Source: Carnobacterium inhibens subsp. inhibens DSM 13024 (lineage in GTDB: Bacteria > Bacillota > Bacilli > Lactobacillales > Carnobacteriaceae). Taken from it: a stretch of DNA of 64,000 nt. The position numbers and the translations under genes were made by a program. The stretch lies in assembly GCF_000746825.1 (NCBI RefSeq), contig NZ_JQIV01000006.1, positions 62,001 to 126,000 of the forward strand, given 5' to 3'. The notes below the pieces were generated by a model, which saw only the letters and a list, made by a program, of their open reading frames with translations, did no database searches and had not been told where the DNA came from. Shown piece after piece: positions 44,863 through 54,677 of this stretch; positions within the stretch are counted from its first letter, which is position 1, and every line of letters starts with the position of its first letter.

Positions 44863-44893
44863 AAAAAAGCTAGGGCTTGCCCTAGCTTTTTTG
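44863..44893 (+). terminator. mnmA terminator
   Basis: AAAAAAGCTAGGGC / GCCCTAGCTTTTTT with a very short central loop. Confidence 0.9.
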
Positions 44894-44991
44894 TTGTACA
44901 TAGGAAAGAAATAAAACAAAGGCATCAATCAGTAGAATCCAATGGGATTTTGGTGTAAAATAATAGAAGTTGCAAAAAGGAGGAAGTAAGT

Positions 44992-45678
44992 ATGGAACGA
45001 AACCATAAAGCTTTTCAGTTATGGGAACAAGGCGAATTTAATCAAGCCATTCAATTACTTATGGAAGAAATCAATGATAATCCTGACAATAGTGACAGTT
45101 ATTATAATTTAGCAACCATGTTTATTTTAGGTCATAAATATGATGATGCAAAAGCAATACTAGAAACGGCAATTGAAAAGTATCCTAACGATTCCATTTT
45201 CATTTATGCGTTTGGAAACCTTTATTATGAATTAGAGAACTATCAAGTTTCATTAAACTATTTTGAACAAGTAACCCAATTCCAAGAGACTCCGTTAAAA
45301 AAAGACGCTATGGTGATGATTGGACAAAATTATTTAGCCTTAGATCAATCAAAGAAAGCCTTGGTTTATTTTTTGAGTGCGTATGAAGAAGATAAATTGG
45401 ATATGACGTTAATTTTATTAATAGGCAATACATTAATGCAAGTCGGCTCATTCCAAGAAGCCAAAAAGTACTTTGAGTTAAGCATGGAACAAGCTCCGCA
45501 AAATGATGAAGCTTGGTTTAAAAGAGGAGTAGTCGGAATGGTTTTAGAAGAAGATCTCAATATTTTTCAATCATTCTTTAATAAATCAAAAGAGTTGAAT
45601 CCAAGTAGATATGAAGAGCGAATCCAACAGCTAACAGCTATAGAAAGTATAGTGAAGAACCAAAAAGATGTCGAATAG
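44992..45678 (+). CDS. Tetratricopeptide repeat protein
   Basis: A 228-residue protein of about six TPR units (for example NSDSYYNLATMFILGHKYDD, ENYQVSLNYFEQVTQF, GSFQEAKKYFELSM). It is cytoplasmic, with no signal. TPR proteins in this position, next to mnmA and recD2, are conserved in Bacilli (YrrB-like); it is likely a protein-interaction scaffold. The recD2 gene follows 29 bases later. Confidence 0.88.
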   Translation: MERNHKAFQLWEQGEFNQAIQLLMEEINDNPDNSDSYYNLATMFILGHKYDDAKAILETAIEKYPNDSIFIYAFGNLYYELENYQVSLNYFEQVTQFQETPLKKDAMVMIGQNYLALDQSKKALVYFLSAYEEDKLDMTLILLIGNTLMQVGSFQEAKKYFELSMEQAPQNDEAWFKRGVVGMVLEEDLNIFQSFFNKSKELNPSRYEERIQQLTAIESIVKNQKDVE

Positions 45679-45707
45679 TTAAAAACCAATTAAGATAGAA
45701 AGGATGG

Positions 45708-48200
45708 ATGAGAAAATTGGCTTTACAAGAGAATCTAGATTTGTTTGAAAAAGAACCACCTTATTTTGTAGGGCAAGTTGTTGCAATTTTCTATCAGAAT
45801 CCGACAAACTTTTATAAAGTATTGCTGACACGAGTCATTGAGACAAATAGTTCTTTTACAGAAAAAGAAATTGTCATTACGGGTAACTTTGGACAAATCC
45901 AAGAAGAAGAAAACTATCGCTTTTTTGGTCAATTGATTGAGCATCCTAAATTCGGTATGCAGTTTAATGCAGAACGTTATCGACAAGAAAAACCAACTTC
46001 TGCTGAAGGTGTGATTGCTTATCTTTCAAGTGATAAATTTCCAGGGATCGGAAAAAAAACAGCTGAAACGATCGTTGATCTTCTAGGGGAAGATGCGATT
46101 GATCAAATTAATGCAGACGAGACCGTCTTAGCTAAAATACCTGGATTAAATAGTAAGAAGAGAGAAGTAATCGTTGATACTATCCGTTCAAGTAATGGAA
46201 TGGAGAAAATAATTATTGGGTTAAATGATTTTGGCTTCGGAAGTCGATTAGCTTATACGATTTACCAAACGTATCAAGAAGAGACTTTAGAAGTTATCCA
46301 AGAGAATCCTTATCGCTTAATAGAAGATGTTGAAAATGTAGGATTTAAAAAAGCAGATGCGATCGCAGAGAACCTTGGTTTTGCAGCGGATTCTCCAGGA
46401 CGTATTCAAGCGGGAATCTTATTTTCATTAAATGAGTTGTGTCTTAGTGAAGGCAATACGTATACATTAGCAGAGCCTTTATTAAGAGAAACGATAAAAG
46501 TATTAGAAGAAAGCCGGTCATTTATTATTGAACCGGATCTAGTAGCAAAAGAATTACTAAAATTGATTGAAGAAAATAAACTGATTGAAGATAATCATAA
46601 GCTGTATATTAATTCATTGTATGCTGCAGAATGGGGTATCGCTACTTCTGTCAAACGTTTGATGGAAAATAGTGAAAAAATTCAATATTCTGGTCATAAT
46701 ATCAAAAAAGAAATACGTAAAATGGAAAAAAGATTGGGAATCCAATATGGGCAATCACAAGTAGAAGCCATTGAAGAAGCTCTCATTTCACCATTATTCA
46801 TTTTAACTGGTGGTCCAGGAACCGGAAAAACAACCGTATTGAATGGAATCGTAAATTTATTCGCAGAACTAAACGGTTTGTCTCTAGAAATTGAAGATTA
46901 CCACGATAAGATTTTTCCTATTCTTTTAGCTGCACCAACAGGGCGTGCAGCTAAAAGAATGAATGAGTCTACTGGACTGCCCAGTAGCACGATCCATCGA
47001 CTCCTTGGGTTGAATGGTCAAGAAAAACCAAGCGCTGAACTTTCTGATCGTGAACTAGAGGGTGGATTGTTGATCGTTGATGAAATGTCAATGGTTGACA
47101 CGTGGTTAGCTAATCAATTGTTAAGAGCTGTACCACAAAATATGCAAGTTATATTTGTTGGGGATAAAGATCAGTTGCCTTCTGTTGGACCAGGACAGGT
47201 TTTGCATGATCTTATTCATGCAAAACAAATTCCTAGCAGAGAATTAACCGAAATCTATCGTCAAGATGATGGTTCGTCAATTATTTCTTTAGCTCATGCA
47301 ATAAAAGAAGGTAAATTACCTGCAGATTTTACTAAGAATAAAAAAGATCGTTCTTTTTTTCAATGCAATACTTATCAAATTGAACCTGTCATCCGCCAGG
47401 TAGTGGAAAGAGCTAAGGATAAAGGGTTCACTGCTCAAGACATTCAAGTTTTAGCACCTATGTATAGAGGACCGGCTGGAATAGATGCCTTGAATAAAAT
47501 GATGCAAGAAATATTTAATCCAAATCCTTCAGGCAGACGAAAAGAAGTCAAATTTAATGACAAAAATTATCGGATTGGAGATAAAGTCTTACAATTGGTG
47601 AATTATCCAGAGATGAATGTCTTTAATGGCGACATGGGAGAAATCACTGGTATCAATTTAGCGAAAGAAACCGAAGACAAAGTGGATGAGATCGTTATTC
47701 AATTTGATGCAAATGAAGTCGTCTATAAACGAAATGAATGGATAAAAATCACGTTAGCCTATTGTTGTTCAATTCATAAATCGCAAGGTTCGGAGTTCAA
47801 AATGGTTATCTTACCAATGGTACAAAACTATCATCGGATGTTAAGACGTGACTTGCTATACACTGCCATTACAAGAAGTAGTGAGTTGCTTATTCTATGT
47901 GGTGAACCGAACGCTTTTGAAGAAAGTGTAAGCAAATCATCAGCTACTAGACTAACAACATTAGCAGAGCGGTTACTAGGTGATGAGCTGCTACCTAGAG
48001 AAAGTAATGCAGAACCTGTTGGTATTAAAGAAGCTACGGCAATAGAAACAAAGACGTCTACTAATGACGCTGATTCTACCCAGTTGTCTTTGATAGAAGA
48101 TAAAAAAGAACCAAAAAATTACAAACTAACAATTGAAATGATCCAATCTAATGCTATCGACCCAATGATCGGCATGGAAGGAATCGTACCGCATAACTAA
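45708..48200 (+). CDS. recD2: ATP-dependent helicase RecD2 (YrrC)
   Basis: An 830-residue SF1B helicase not associated with RecBC. It has a long N-terminal region with helix-hairpin-helix elements (FPGIGKKTAETIVDLLG; VENVGFKKADAIAENLG), Walker A ILTGGPGTGKTTVLNGI, Walker B LIVDEMSMVDTWLANQLL, motif III VFVGDKDQLPSVGPG-like sequence and the motif VI region HKSQGSEF and YTAITRSSELLIL. It unwinds DNA 5' to 3' in repair. ATG 45708 lies close to AAAGG; TTG 45717 is an alternative start. Confidence 0.95.
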   Translation: MRKLALQENLDLFEKEPPYFVGQVVAIFYQNPTNFYKVLLTRVIETNSSFTEKEIVITGNFGQIQEEENYRFFGQLIEHPKFGMQFNAERYRQEKPTSAEGVIAYLSSDKFPGIGKKTAETIVDLLGEDAIDQINADETVLAKIPGLNSKKREVIVDTIRSSNGMEKIIIGLNDFGFGSRLAYTIYQTYQEETLEVIQENPYRLIEDVENVGFKKADAIAENLGFAADSPGRIQAGILFSLNELCLSEGNTYTLAEPLLRETIKVLEESRSFIIEPDLVAKELLKLIEENKLIEDNHKLYINSLYAAEWGIATSVKRLMENSEKIQYSGHNIKKEIRKMEKRLGIQYGQSQVEAIEEALISPLFILTGGPGTGKTTVLNGIVNLFAELNGLSLEIEDYHDKIFPILLAAPTGRAAKRMNESTGLPSSTIHRLLGLNGQEKPSAELSDRELEGGLLIVDEMSMVDTWLANQLLRAVPQNMQVIFVGDKDQLPSVGPGQVLHDLIHAKQIPSRELTEIYRQDDGSSIISLAHAIKEGKLPADFTKNKKDRSFFQCNTYQIEPVIRQVVERAKDKGFTAQDIQVLAPMYRGPAGIDALNKMMQEIFNPNPSGRRKEVKFNDKNYRIGDKVLQLVNYPEMNVFNGDMGEITGINLAKETEDKVDEIVIQFDANEVVYKRNEWIKITLAYCCSIHKSQGSEFKMVILPMVQNYHRMLRRDLLYTAITRSSELLILCGEPNAFEESVSKSSATRLTTLAERLLGDELLPRESNAEPVGIKEATAIETKTSTNDADSTQLSLIEDKKEPKNYKLTIEMIQSNAIDPMIGMEGIVPHN

Positions 48201-48240
48201 AAAAACGTTCCAGAAGAATTCACTTCTGAAACGTTTTTTT
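48201..48240. terminator. Bidirectional terminator between recD2 and the lipid kinase gene
   Basis: AAAAACGTTCCAGAAG / CTTCTGAAACGTTTTT with one G-U pair, followed by T run on the + strand and T run on the minus strand. Confidence 0.9.
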
Positions 48241-48253
48241 AATGGTGGTCGGC

Positions 48254-49204
48254 TTAATGCCAAAAATAACGAGAACTGGTGTGAAGGGTAAAATCGATTG
48301 ACTGATACGTCAATTCTTCGCCATCTGCATTTGAATCAATTGTTCGAGTTGTTTTAAGTGAGAGTGTTTTTGATTGTGAGTAATAAACATCTTTATGATT
48401 GAGGTGTTTTTCTCCAGTAATCATCAAACTGAATAGATAAAGAATTTTCAAAAATGGAAGTTTGGGTAAAATAATCAAATCTAATTTACCATCTACTTGA
48501 GATGCTTTAGGTGAAACAGGAATACCTCCGCCAAAATAAGGGTGATTGTTTACAATAACTAAAAAAGCATCCTCAAATTGTTTCTTTTTGCCATCAATTA
48601 TAATAGTCAGGGGAAAAGAAGCTTGTTTGAAAAAAACTTGAATGAAACAAGCAAGGTAAACAAGTGAATTCAATCCGATTTTATTTAAAAATGGTTTAGA
48701 AGGAGAGTGATTAGCTTTTTTGACAATTGCCGCATCAAAACCGATCCCAACATTGTTTACGGCATAGCCTGTACTATTTTGATGATGATCAAGGTATTGA
48801 AGGACATCTATTTTCTTTGGCTGATCAGCAGCTAAAATTTGCTCTAGCGCTTTTACAGGATTTTTTGGTATGCCGTTGCCACGCGCAAAATCGTTTCCGG
48901 AACCCGAAGGAATATAGCCCAATGGAAGATGAGCAAATTCTTCTCCTAAACCTAAGAAGGCTTCGTGTAAAGTACCATCTCCTCCGATTATAATGATTAA
49001 TTGGGACAAGGCTGGATTTTGAGTTATTTTTTGTGCTAAAGAATGAACTAATTTAATGGTATGCCCAGGATAAACTGACTTATATAATTCAATTGAGAGG
49101 CGTTTATTTGTTAACGTTTGGATCACTTGTTGACTGATTTTTTTTCCTCTTCCTGAACCTGAACATTCGTTTATAACAAGGTGATAGTGTTCTATTGTAG
49201 ACAT
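48254..49204 (-). CDS. Diacylglycerol kinase-like lipid kinase (YegS/BmrU/DgkB type)
   Basis: A 316-residue lipid kinase. The nucleotide motif IIIGGDGTLHEAFLGL lies near residue 75, followed by LPLGYIPSGSGNDFARG and YAVNNVGIGFDAAIV; the C-terminal beta-sandwich contains NADGEEL. Members phosphorylate diacylglycerol or related lipids; exact lipid unknown. ATG 49202-49204 follows AAAGGAG; the open frame extends 13 codons more but over the ribosome site. Confidence 0.9.
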   Translation of the reverse strand: MSTIEHYHLVINECSGSGRGKKISQQVIQTLTNKRLSIELYKSVYPGHTIKLVHSLAQKITQNPALSQLIIIIGGDGTLHEAFLGLGEEFAHLPLGYIPSGSGNDFARGNGIPKNPVKALEQILAADQPKKIDVLQYLDHHQNSTGYAVNNVGIGFDAAIVKKANHSPSKPFLNKIGLNSLVYLACFIQVFFKQASFPLTIIIDGKKKQFEDAFLVIVNNHPYFGGGIPVSPKASQVDGKLDLIILPKLPFLKILYLFSLMITGEKHLNHKDVYYSQSKTLSLKTTRTIDSNADGEELTYQSIDFTLHTSSRYFWH

Positions 49205-49376
49205 GAGTACTCCTTTGAATGGCATTTGTATTATTTGGGTCAATTTCCATTATAAACCAAATAAAAATTAAATTTTCAGAAAATTTATGAGAAAATAGTA
49301 AAAGTCTGCTATAACGTAGCTTGAAGTGTTAGAATAAACAAGGATTTTGTTTCATGTTGTAGGAAGGATGAACGTT

Positions 49377-50252
49377 TTGAAGAAAAAATTAATGTCAAAT
49401 AAATATACATTAGGTGCAATTGATATTTTGTACATAGTCGTAGGCTCTTTCATTGCTGCTGTTTCTTTTAACGCGTTCTTGTTGCCTAATTTAATTGTTT
49501 CGGGCGGCATCAGTGGAGTAAGTATGATTACAAGCAATGTGTTCAATTGGGATCCTTCTATTGTCCAGTTAGCTTTTAATATTCCTTTGCTTTTGATTTG
49601 TTTCATTTTCTTTGGAAAAGAAGCTGGCTACAAAACAATTTTAGGAAGTTTGATTTTGCCAGCTTTTATAGGCATGCTTGATTTTATGGAACCATGGACC
49701 GATACGCCTTTGTTGGCTGCTTTATTTGGAGGGATTGTTACAGGAATTGGATTAGGTATAGTCTTCAGAGCTAAAGCTTCAACTGGAGGCACTAGTATTG
49801 TGGCTCAAGTGATACATGAGTATCTAAAATTGCCATTAGGTATGAGTATGGCATTGATTGATGGTTTAGTCATTGTAGGTGCATTACTTGTTTTTGATGG
49901 AGAAGTTGTTATGTATTCTATCATTTCACTTTTTGTGATCAGTCGTACGATTGACGTTGTTCAAGTTGGGTTTAATCATTCTAAGAATGTTATGATTATT
50001 TCTGAATACCCTTCTGAAGTAAAACAAGCCATATTTGACACGGTGAATCGTGGAGTGACCAACTTGGGTATTAAAGGCGGCTATGGAAATTCAGATAAAG
50101 AAATGTTGATGTGTGTCGTTGCTGAACAAGAATTTACTCTTTTAAAAGACACGATTTTAGATGTAGATGAAAATGCCTTTGTGGTTGCTATGAGTGCAAG
50201 TGAAGTATGGGGCCGTGGTTTTACACTTGCTAAAGAGAAGCCAATTGTTTAA
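49377..50252 (+). CDS. YitT family membrane protein
   Basis: A 291-residue member of the YitT (DUF161 + DUF2179) family: six membrane helices over residues 1-190 (for example LYIVVGSFIAAVSFNAFLL; LFGGIVTGIGLGIVF with KASTGGTSIVAQV), then a soluble C-terminal domain (MIISEYPSEVKQAIFDTVNR; FVVAMSASEVWGRGF). Transport or sensory function is not established. Start is TTG 49377, nine bases after AGGAAGG; ATG 49368 touches that site. Confidence 0.88.
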   Translation: MKKKLMSNKYTLGAIDILYIVVGSFIAAVSFNAFLLPNLIVSGGISGVSMITSNVFNWDPSIVQLAFNIPLLLICFIFFGKEAGYKTILGSLILPAFIGMLDFMEPWTDTPLLAALFGGIVTGIGLGIVFRAKASTGGTSIVAQVIHEYLKLPLGMSMALIDGLVIVGALLVFDGEVVMYSIISLFVISRTIDVVQVGFNHSKNVMIISEYPSEVKQAIFDTVNRGVTNLGIKGGYGNSDKEMLMCVVAEQEFTLLKDTILDVDENAFVVAMSASEVWGRGFTLAKEKPIV

Positions 50253-50283
50253 AGGTTTCCAGAGGAAATATTCGTTTAATAGA

Positions 50284-50312
50284 TTGACAATTTAGATAAC
50301 TTCTCCTATACT
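50284..50312 (+). promoter_or_regulatory. alaS promoter
   Basis: TTGACA (50284-50289), 17 bases, TATACT (50307-50312). Confidence 0.85.
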
Positions 50313-50318
50313 TTAAAC

Positions 50319-50550
50319 GTACTAAGGATAAATTCATTTGATCTCTTGTTTAAAGAAAAGTTTTCCTAGGCTGAAAGAAAACTAACAATATTAAATCAAT
50401 GCTCCCTTATTGAAATAGTAGAAATACTATCGTTTCTCACGTTATCGAGACTTAAGAGGTAATGAACGGTCGAATGACATCATTGCAAACAAGGTGGTAC
50501 CGCGATTATTTTCGTCCTTGTCTGGCAATGTTGTTGTTGGACTTTTTTTG
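50319..50550 (+). promoter_or_regulatory. T-box leader of alaS, weak terminator
   Basis: T-box AGGTGGTACCGCG at 50492-50504. Antiterminator AACAAGG..CCTTGT is extended by CATTGC (50481-50486) pairing with GCAATG (50525-50530). The usual competing terminator is poor: GTCC..GGAC only, although a T run follows (50543-50549). A candidate specifier GCT occurs at about 50401 (CAATGCTCCC), fitting alanine. Confidence 0.88.
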
Positions 50551-50603
50551 TACTTATTTTTTTAAAAATATAAGCTTTTAAATTTGAAGGGAAGAATAAA
50601 TTA

Positions 50604-53252
50604 ATGAAAAAATTAGCAAGTAACGAAGTTCGTCAATTGTTTTTAGATTTTTTTGAATCAAAAGGTCATAAAGTAGAACCTAGTGCATCACTAGTGCCTT
50701 TTGAAGATCCAACACTGTTATGGATCAATTCTGGTGTTGCTACCTTAAAAAAATATTTTGACGGATCTGTTGTACCAGAAAATCCAAGAATTACAAATGC
50801 ACAAAAAAGTATACGTACAAATGATATTGAGAATGTAGGGAAAACGGCTCGTCATCATACGCTATTTGAAATGCTTGGAAATTTCTCAATTGGAGATTAT
50901 TTCAAAGAAGAAGCTATTGAGTGGGCATGGGAATTTTTAACAGAAGAAAAATGGTTAGGCTTAGATCCAGATAAATTGTATGTGACAGTTTATCCAGAAG
51001 ATACAGATACTAAAAAAATCTGGAAAGAAAAAGTCGGATTAACAGATGATCATATCGTAGATGTAGCAGATAATTTTTGGGATATTGGTGCTGGCCCAAG
51101 TGGTCCCGATTCAGAAATATTCTATGACCGTGGAGAAGCGTTCAATGACCTAGCTGAAGATGACCCAGAAAACTATCCTGGTGGAGAAAATGAACGCTGG
51201 TTAGAAATTTGGAATTTAGTATTTTCAGAATTCAATCATAAACCAGATGATACGTATGAACCATTACCAAATAAAAATATTGATACAGGTATGGGATTAG
51301 AACGTGTTGTGTCTATTTTGCAAGATGCACCGACAAACTTTGAAACAGATTTATTTATGCCAATCATTGAAAAAGTAGAAGTATTGAGCAAAGTTAAAAA
51401 ATATGGTGAAGATTCAATAGACGATATTTCTTTTAAAGTTATTGCAGATCATGTTCGTGCGGTAAGTTTTGCTATCGGAGATGGTGCATTACCATCTAAT
51501 GAAGGACGTGGGTATGTATTGCGTCGCTTGTTGCGTCGTGCAGTTATGCACGGGAAAAAATTGGGTATTGATGAAGCTTTCTTATTTAAGCTAGTTCCTA
51601 TTGTAGGTTCTATTATGAACAGCCATTATCCAGAAATAGTGGAACAAGAAGAATTCATTGTTAAAGTGATTAAAAATGAAGAAGAACGATTCCATGAAAC
51701 CATTAATGATGGTTTAACAATCTTAAATGAACGAATGAGTGAACTAAAAGAAAAAGGCGAAAAAAGAATCGCCGGCGCTGATATTTTTAAGTTATATGAC
51801 ACTTACGGATTCCCAGTTGAATTAACAGAAGAGTTTGCTCAAGATGAAGGTTTTGAAGTAGACCATGAAGGTTTTGAGAAGGAAATGACTGCTCAAAGAG
51901 AACGTGCACGTGCAGCACGAAGCGATGAAAAATCAATGGGTGTGCAAACGAAACTATTCAATGATTTGAAAGAAGAAAGTCTATTTGTTGGATACAATAA
52001 AACAAAAGAATTGGGTAGATTAGAAGTTATTGCGACAGATGATGAGATTAAATCAACAATAGAAGCTGGTCAAAAAGCTCGATTAATTTTTGATAAAACG
52101 CCTTTTTATGCTGAAATGGGTGGTCAAGTTGCCGATAAAGGAGTTATTAAAAATGATTCAGGTAAGACAGTTGCAAAAGTTGTAGATGTTAAAAAAGCTC
52201 CAGCAGGACAACCGTTACACACAGTAGAAGTAATGGAAGTTCTTACTGTAGGAGAAACATATGAGTTGGCTGTCGATGAAGCATTAAGAAATAGAATCAC
52301 TAGAAACCACACAGCAACACATTTACTGCACCAAGCATTAAAAGATATTTTAGGGGAGCATGCGAACCAATCTGGTTCCTTAGTAACAGCTGGTCATTTA
52401 CGTTTTGACTTTACTCATTTTGGTCAAATCACTCAAAAAGAATTAGATGAGATGGAACAAATCGTAAATGAAAAAATATGGGAATCCATCCCAGTTGTAA
52501 CAGTAGAAACAGATATTGCAAAAGCGAAAGAAATGGGTGCAATGGCATTATTCGGTGAAAAATATGGGGATAAGGTCCGCGTTGTAAATGTTGGCGACTA
52601 TTCTATTGAATTATGCGGTGGAGTACATGTCGGCAATACGAGTGAAATTGGTATCTTTAAAATTACTTCTGAATCAGGAATAGGTGCCGGTGTTCGTAGA
52701 ATTGAAGCTGTAACAAGTGAAGCTGCATATAAATTAGTACAAACCGAACAAAAACAGTTGAATGAAGTAGCTGCATTAGTAAAAGCACAACAAACTCAAG
52801 ATGTAATCACTAAAGTGCAACAATTGCAAAATGAATTAAAAGAAATTCAAAAAGAAAATGAATCCTTGCAAGCGAAATTAGCTAATGATCAAGCAGGCGA
52901 CATTTTTAAAGATGTAAAAGAAGTAAATGGGATTACTGTTGTTGCTGCTAAAGTTGATGTGAAAGATATGAACCAATTACGTCAATTAGCAGATCAGTGG
53001 AAACAACAAGCTGTATCAAATGTTTTAGCATTAGGTTTTGCTAAAGATGGAAAAGTTAACTTGCTAACAGCTATTGATGCTGAAACGATCAAAAAAGGAT
53101 TTAAAGCAGGGGATCTTATTAAAACGATTGCTCCACTTGTTGGCGGAGGTGGCGGAGGTCGTCCTGATATGGCACAAGCTGGTGGTAAGAATCCAGCAGG
53201 TTTGCCTGAGGCTTTAGAAAAAGTTTCAGAATGGATCAAAGAAAAAGCATAA
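50604..53252 (+). CDS. alaS: Alanyl-tRNA synthetase
   Basis: An 882-residue class II synthetase with an editing domain. Class II motifs: [20 protein letters not shown] and [20 protein letters not shown]; editing zinc site [11 protein letters not shown] (about residue 565) and [10 protein letters not shown] with Cys. C-terminal DHHA1 domain with [15 protein letters not shown] is complete. Controlled by the upstream T-box. Confidence 0.97.
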   Translation: MKKLASNEVRQLFLDFFESKGHKVEPSASLVPFEDPTLLWINSGVATLKKYFDGSVVPENPRITNAQKSIRTNDIENVGKTARHHTLFEMLGNFSIGDYFKEEAIEWAWEFLTEEKWLGLDPDKLYVTVYPEDTDTKKIWKEKVGLTDDHIVDVADNFWDIGAGPSGPDSEIFYDRGEAFNDLAEDDPENYPGGENERWLEIWNLVFSEFNHKPDDTYEPLPNKNIDTGMGLERVVSILQDAPTNFETDLFMPIIEKVEVLSKVKKYGEDSIDDISFKVIADHVRAVSFAIGDGALPSNEGRGYVLRRLLRRAVMHGKKLGIDEAFLFKLVPIVGSIMNSHYPEIVEQEEFIVKVIKNEEERFHETINDGLTILNERMSELKEKGEKRIAGADIFKLYDTYGFPVELTEEFAQDEGFEVDHEGFEKEMTAQRERARAARSDEKSMGVQTKLFNDLKEESLFVGYNKTKELGRLEVIATDDEIKSTIEAGQKARLIFDKTPFYAEMGGQVADKGVIKNDSGKTVAKVVDVKKAPAGQPLHTVEVMEVLTVGETYELAVDEALRNRITRNHTATHLLHQALKDILGEHANQSGSLVTAGHLRFDFTHFGQITQKELDEMEQIVNEKIWESIPVVTVETDIAKAKEMGAMALFGEKYGDKVRVVNVGDYSIELCGGVHVGNTSEIGIFKITSESGIGAGVRRIEAVTSEAAYKLVQTEQKQLNEVAALVKAQQTQDVITKVQQLQNELKEIQKENESLQAKLANDQAGDIFKDVKEVNGITVVAAKVDVKDMNQLRQLADQWKQQAVSNVLALGFAKDGKVNLLTAIDAETIKKGFKAGDLIKTIAPLVGGGGGGRPDMAQAGGKNPAGLPEALEKVSEWIKEKA

Positions 53253-53431
53253 AACAGTATTCACTTTTCAAAAAAATGTTTATATAGAAAAAAATATGAC
53301 CTTGGCAATAGTCTTGGTCTTGTTTTTTTTGAAAACAAAGAATTTCTATAGTTCCTTTCTGATAATCATTGTAGTTTGAAGTGCTTTCTTGTAAAATAAG
53401 AATAGATGTTACAGAAATCGAGGTGTAGACC

Positions 53432-53698
53432 ATGAGTTCAACAGATGAAACAGTACGTTTTAACGTGGGTGACAATAGTGAAAAAAGTGTAAAAGAAACT
53501 TTGAGCCTAGTATATGATGCTTTAGAAGAAAAGGGATACAATCCAATTAATCAAATTGTTGGCTACTTGCTATCAGGAGACCCTGCTTATATTCCACGTC
53601 ATAAAGATGCTCGAAATTTAATTAGACGCCATGAACGTGACGAAATTGTTGAAGAAATCGTTAAGACCTATTTGAAAGAGAGTGGACCTAAAGCTTAA
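53432..53698 (+). CDS. ireB: IreB family regulatory phosphoprotein (UPF0297)
   Basis: An 88-residue protein ([40 protein letters not shown]) of the IreB family. In Enterococcus faecalis IreB is phosphorylated by the IreK kinase at N-terminal threonines and modulates cell-wall stress resistance; a Thr-rich N-terminus is present here. First gene of ireB-ruvX-DUF1292, the conserved Firmicutes order yrzL-yrrK-yrzB. Its stop overlaps the ruvX start by one base. Confidence 0.93.
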   Translation: MSSTDETVRFNVGDNSEKSVKETLSLVYDALEEKGYNPINQIVGYLLSGDPAYIPRHKDARNLIRRHERDEIVEEIVKTYLKESGPKA

Positions 53699-54120
53699 TG
53701 AGAACAATGGGATTAGATGTTGGTTCCAAAACTGTTGGTGTAGCCGTTAGTGACCCTTTTGGCTGGACAGCACAAGGAATTGAGATCGTTAAAATAAATG
53801 AAGCACAAGAAGAATACGGAATTGATCGTATTGGTGAATTAATTAAAATTCACGAAGTAACAAAAGTGGTTATTGGACTGCCAAAGAATATGAATAACTC
53901 AATCGGTCCTCGAGCAGAAGCGTCTATTCATTATGCAAAATTGATTGAAGATACATTTGGACTGCCCGTTGTCTTACAAGACGAACGACTAACGACTGTT
54001 CAAGCTGAAAGAATGCTGATTGAAGAAGGAAATACTTCTAGAGCAAAAAGAAAGAAAGTTATTGATAAACTTGCTGCAGTGATGATTCTTCAAAATTATT
54101 TGAATCAAAATCAAAACTAG
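53698..54120 (+). CDS. ruvX: Holliday junction resolvase RuvX (YqgF family)
   Basis: A 140-residue RNase H-fold protein: [20 protein letters not shown] with the first catalytic Asp, [32 protein letters not shown] with the central Glu and [18 protein letters not shown] with the last Asp. Putative Holliday junction resolvase or rRNA 5'-end maturation nuclease. Translationally coupled to ireB (TAATG). Confidence 0.95.
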   Translation: MRTMGLDVGSKTVGVAVSDPFGWTAQGIEIVKINEAQEEYGIDRIGELIKIHEVTKVVIGLPKNMNNSIGPRAEASIHYAKLIEDTFGLPVVLQDERLTTVQAERMLIEEGNTSRAKRKKVIDKLAAVMILQNYLNQNQN

Positions 54121-54187
54121 CAATTCAATGGATTGTACGCTAAAATAGAGAATGAAACTTATCACATAATTAAAGGAGTGTTGACCA

Positions 54188-54502
54188 ATGTCACATGACC
54201 ACAATCACGATCACGACCATGAGCACGATCATGATCATGAACATATTACTTTAGTAGACGAACAAGGTAATGAACAATTATATGAAATCTTATTTACTTT
54301 TGATTCAGATGACTATGGTAAATCATATGTCTTTGTTTATCCTGCTGGTGCAGCTGAAGGAGAAGAAGTAGAACTTGAAGTATACTCTTTCATCGAAACT
54401 GAAACAGGAGAACAAGGTGAATTAAAACCAATCGAAACTGAAGAAGAATGGGAAATGATTGAAGAAGTACTAAATACATTCTTAGCCGATGAAGAAGAAT
54501 AA
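54188..54502 (+). CDS. DUF1292 family protein with His/Asp-rich N-terminus
   Basis: A 104-residue YrzB/DUF1292 protein. Residues 3-19 are a run of His, Asp, Glu and Asn ([17 protein letters not shown]), a possible metal-binding or buffering tag, followed by the family core [19 protein letters not shown] and an acidic C-terminus. Pairs with ireB and ruvX. Function unknown; metal binding is inference. Confidence 0.92.
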   Translation: MSHDHNHDHDHEHDHDHEHITLVDEQGNEQLYEILFTFDSDDYGKSYVFVYPAGAAEGEEVELEVYSFIETETGEQGELKPIETEEEWEMIEEVLNTFLADEEE

Positions 54503-54546
54503 TCATTAGTTTTGATAATGTCAATATGAGTAAAATGTGTGAAATT

Positions 54547-54577
54547 GCCAACAAATTTAATTTGTTGGCTTTTTTTT
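54547..54577 (+). terminator. Terminator of ireB-ruvX-DUF1292
   Basis: GCCAACAAAT-TTA-ATTTGTTGGC perfect 10-bp stem followed by T8. Confidence 0.93.
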
Positions 54578-54677
54578 GTTCTCATAAACTAAGATATCAT
54601 GTATAATGATACAAGTTAGTGTCAGTAGTAGAGTAGAAAATCAAGGGAAACCTTGGCATAGTTAGGAGGGTCGCTTC

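Noticed and set aside
53290-53332. Terminator after alaS
   Set aside because: GACC..GGTC gives only a four-base stem before the T run; too weak to list.
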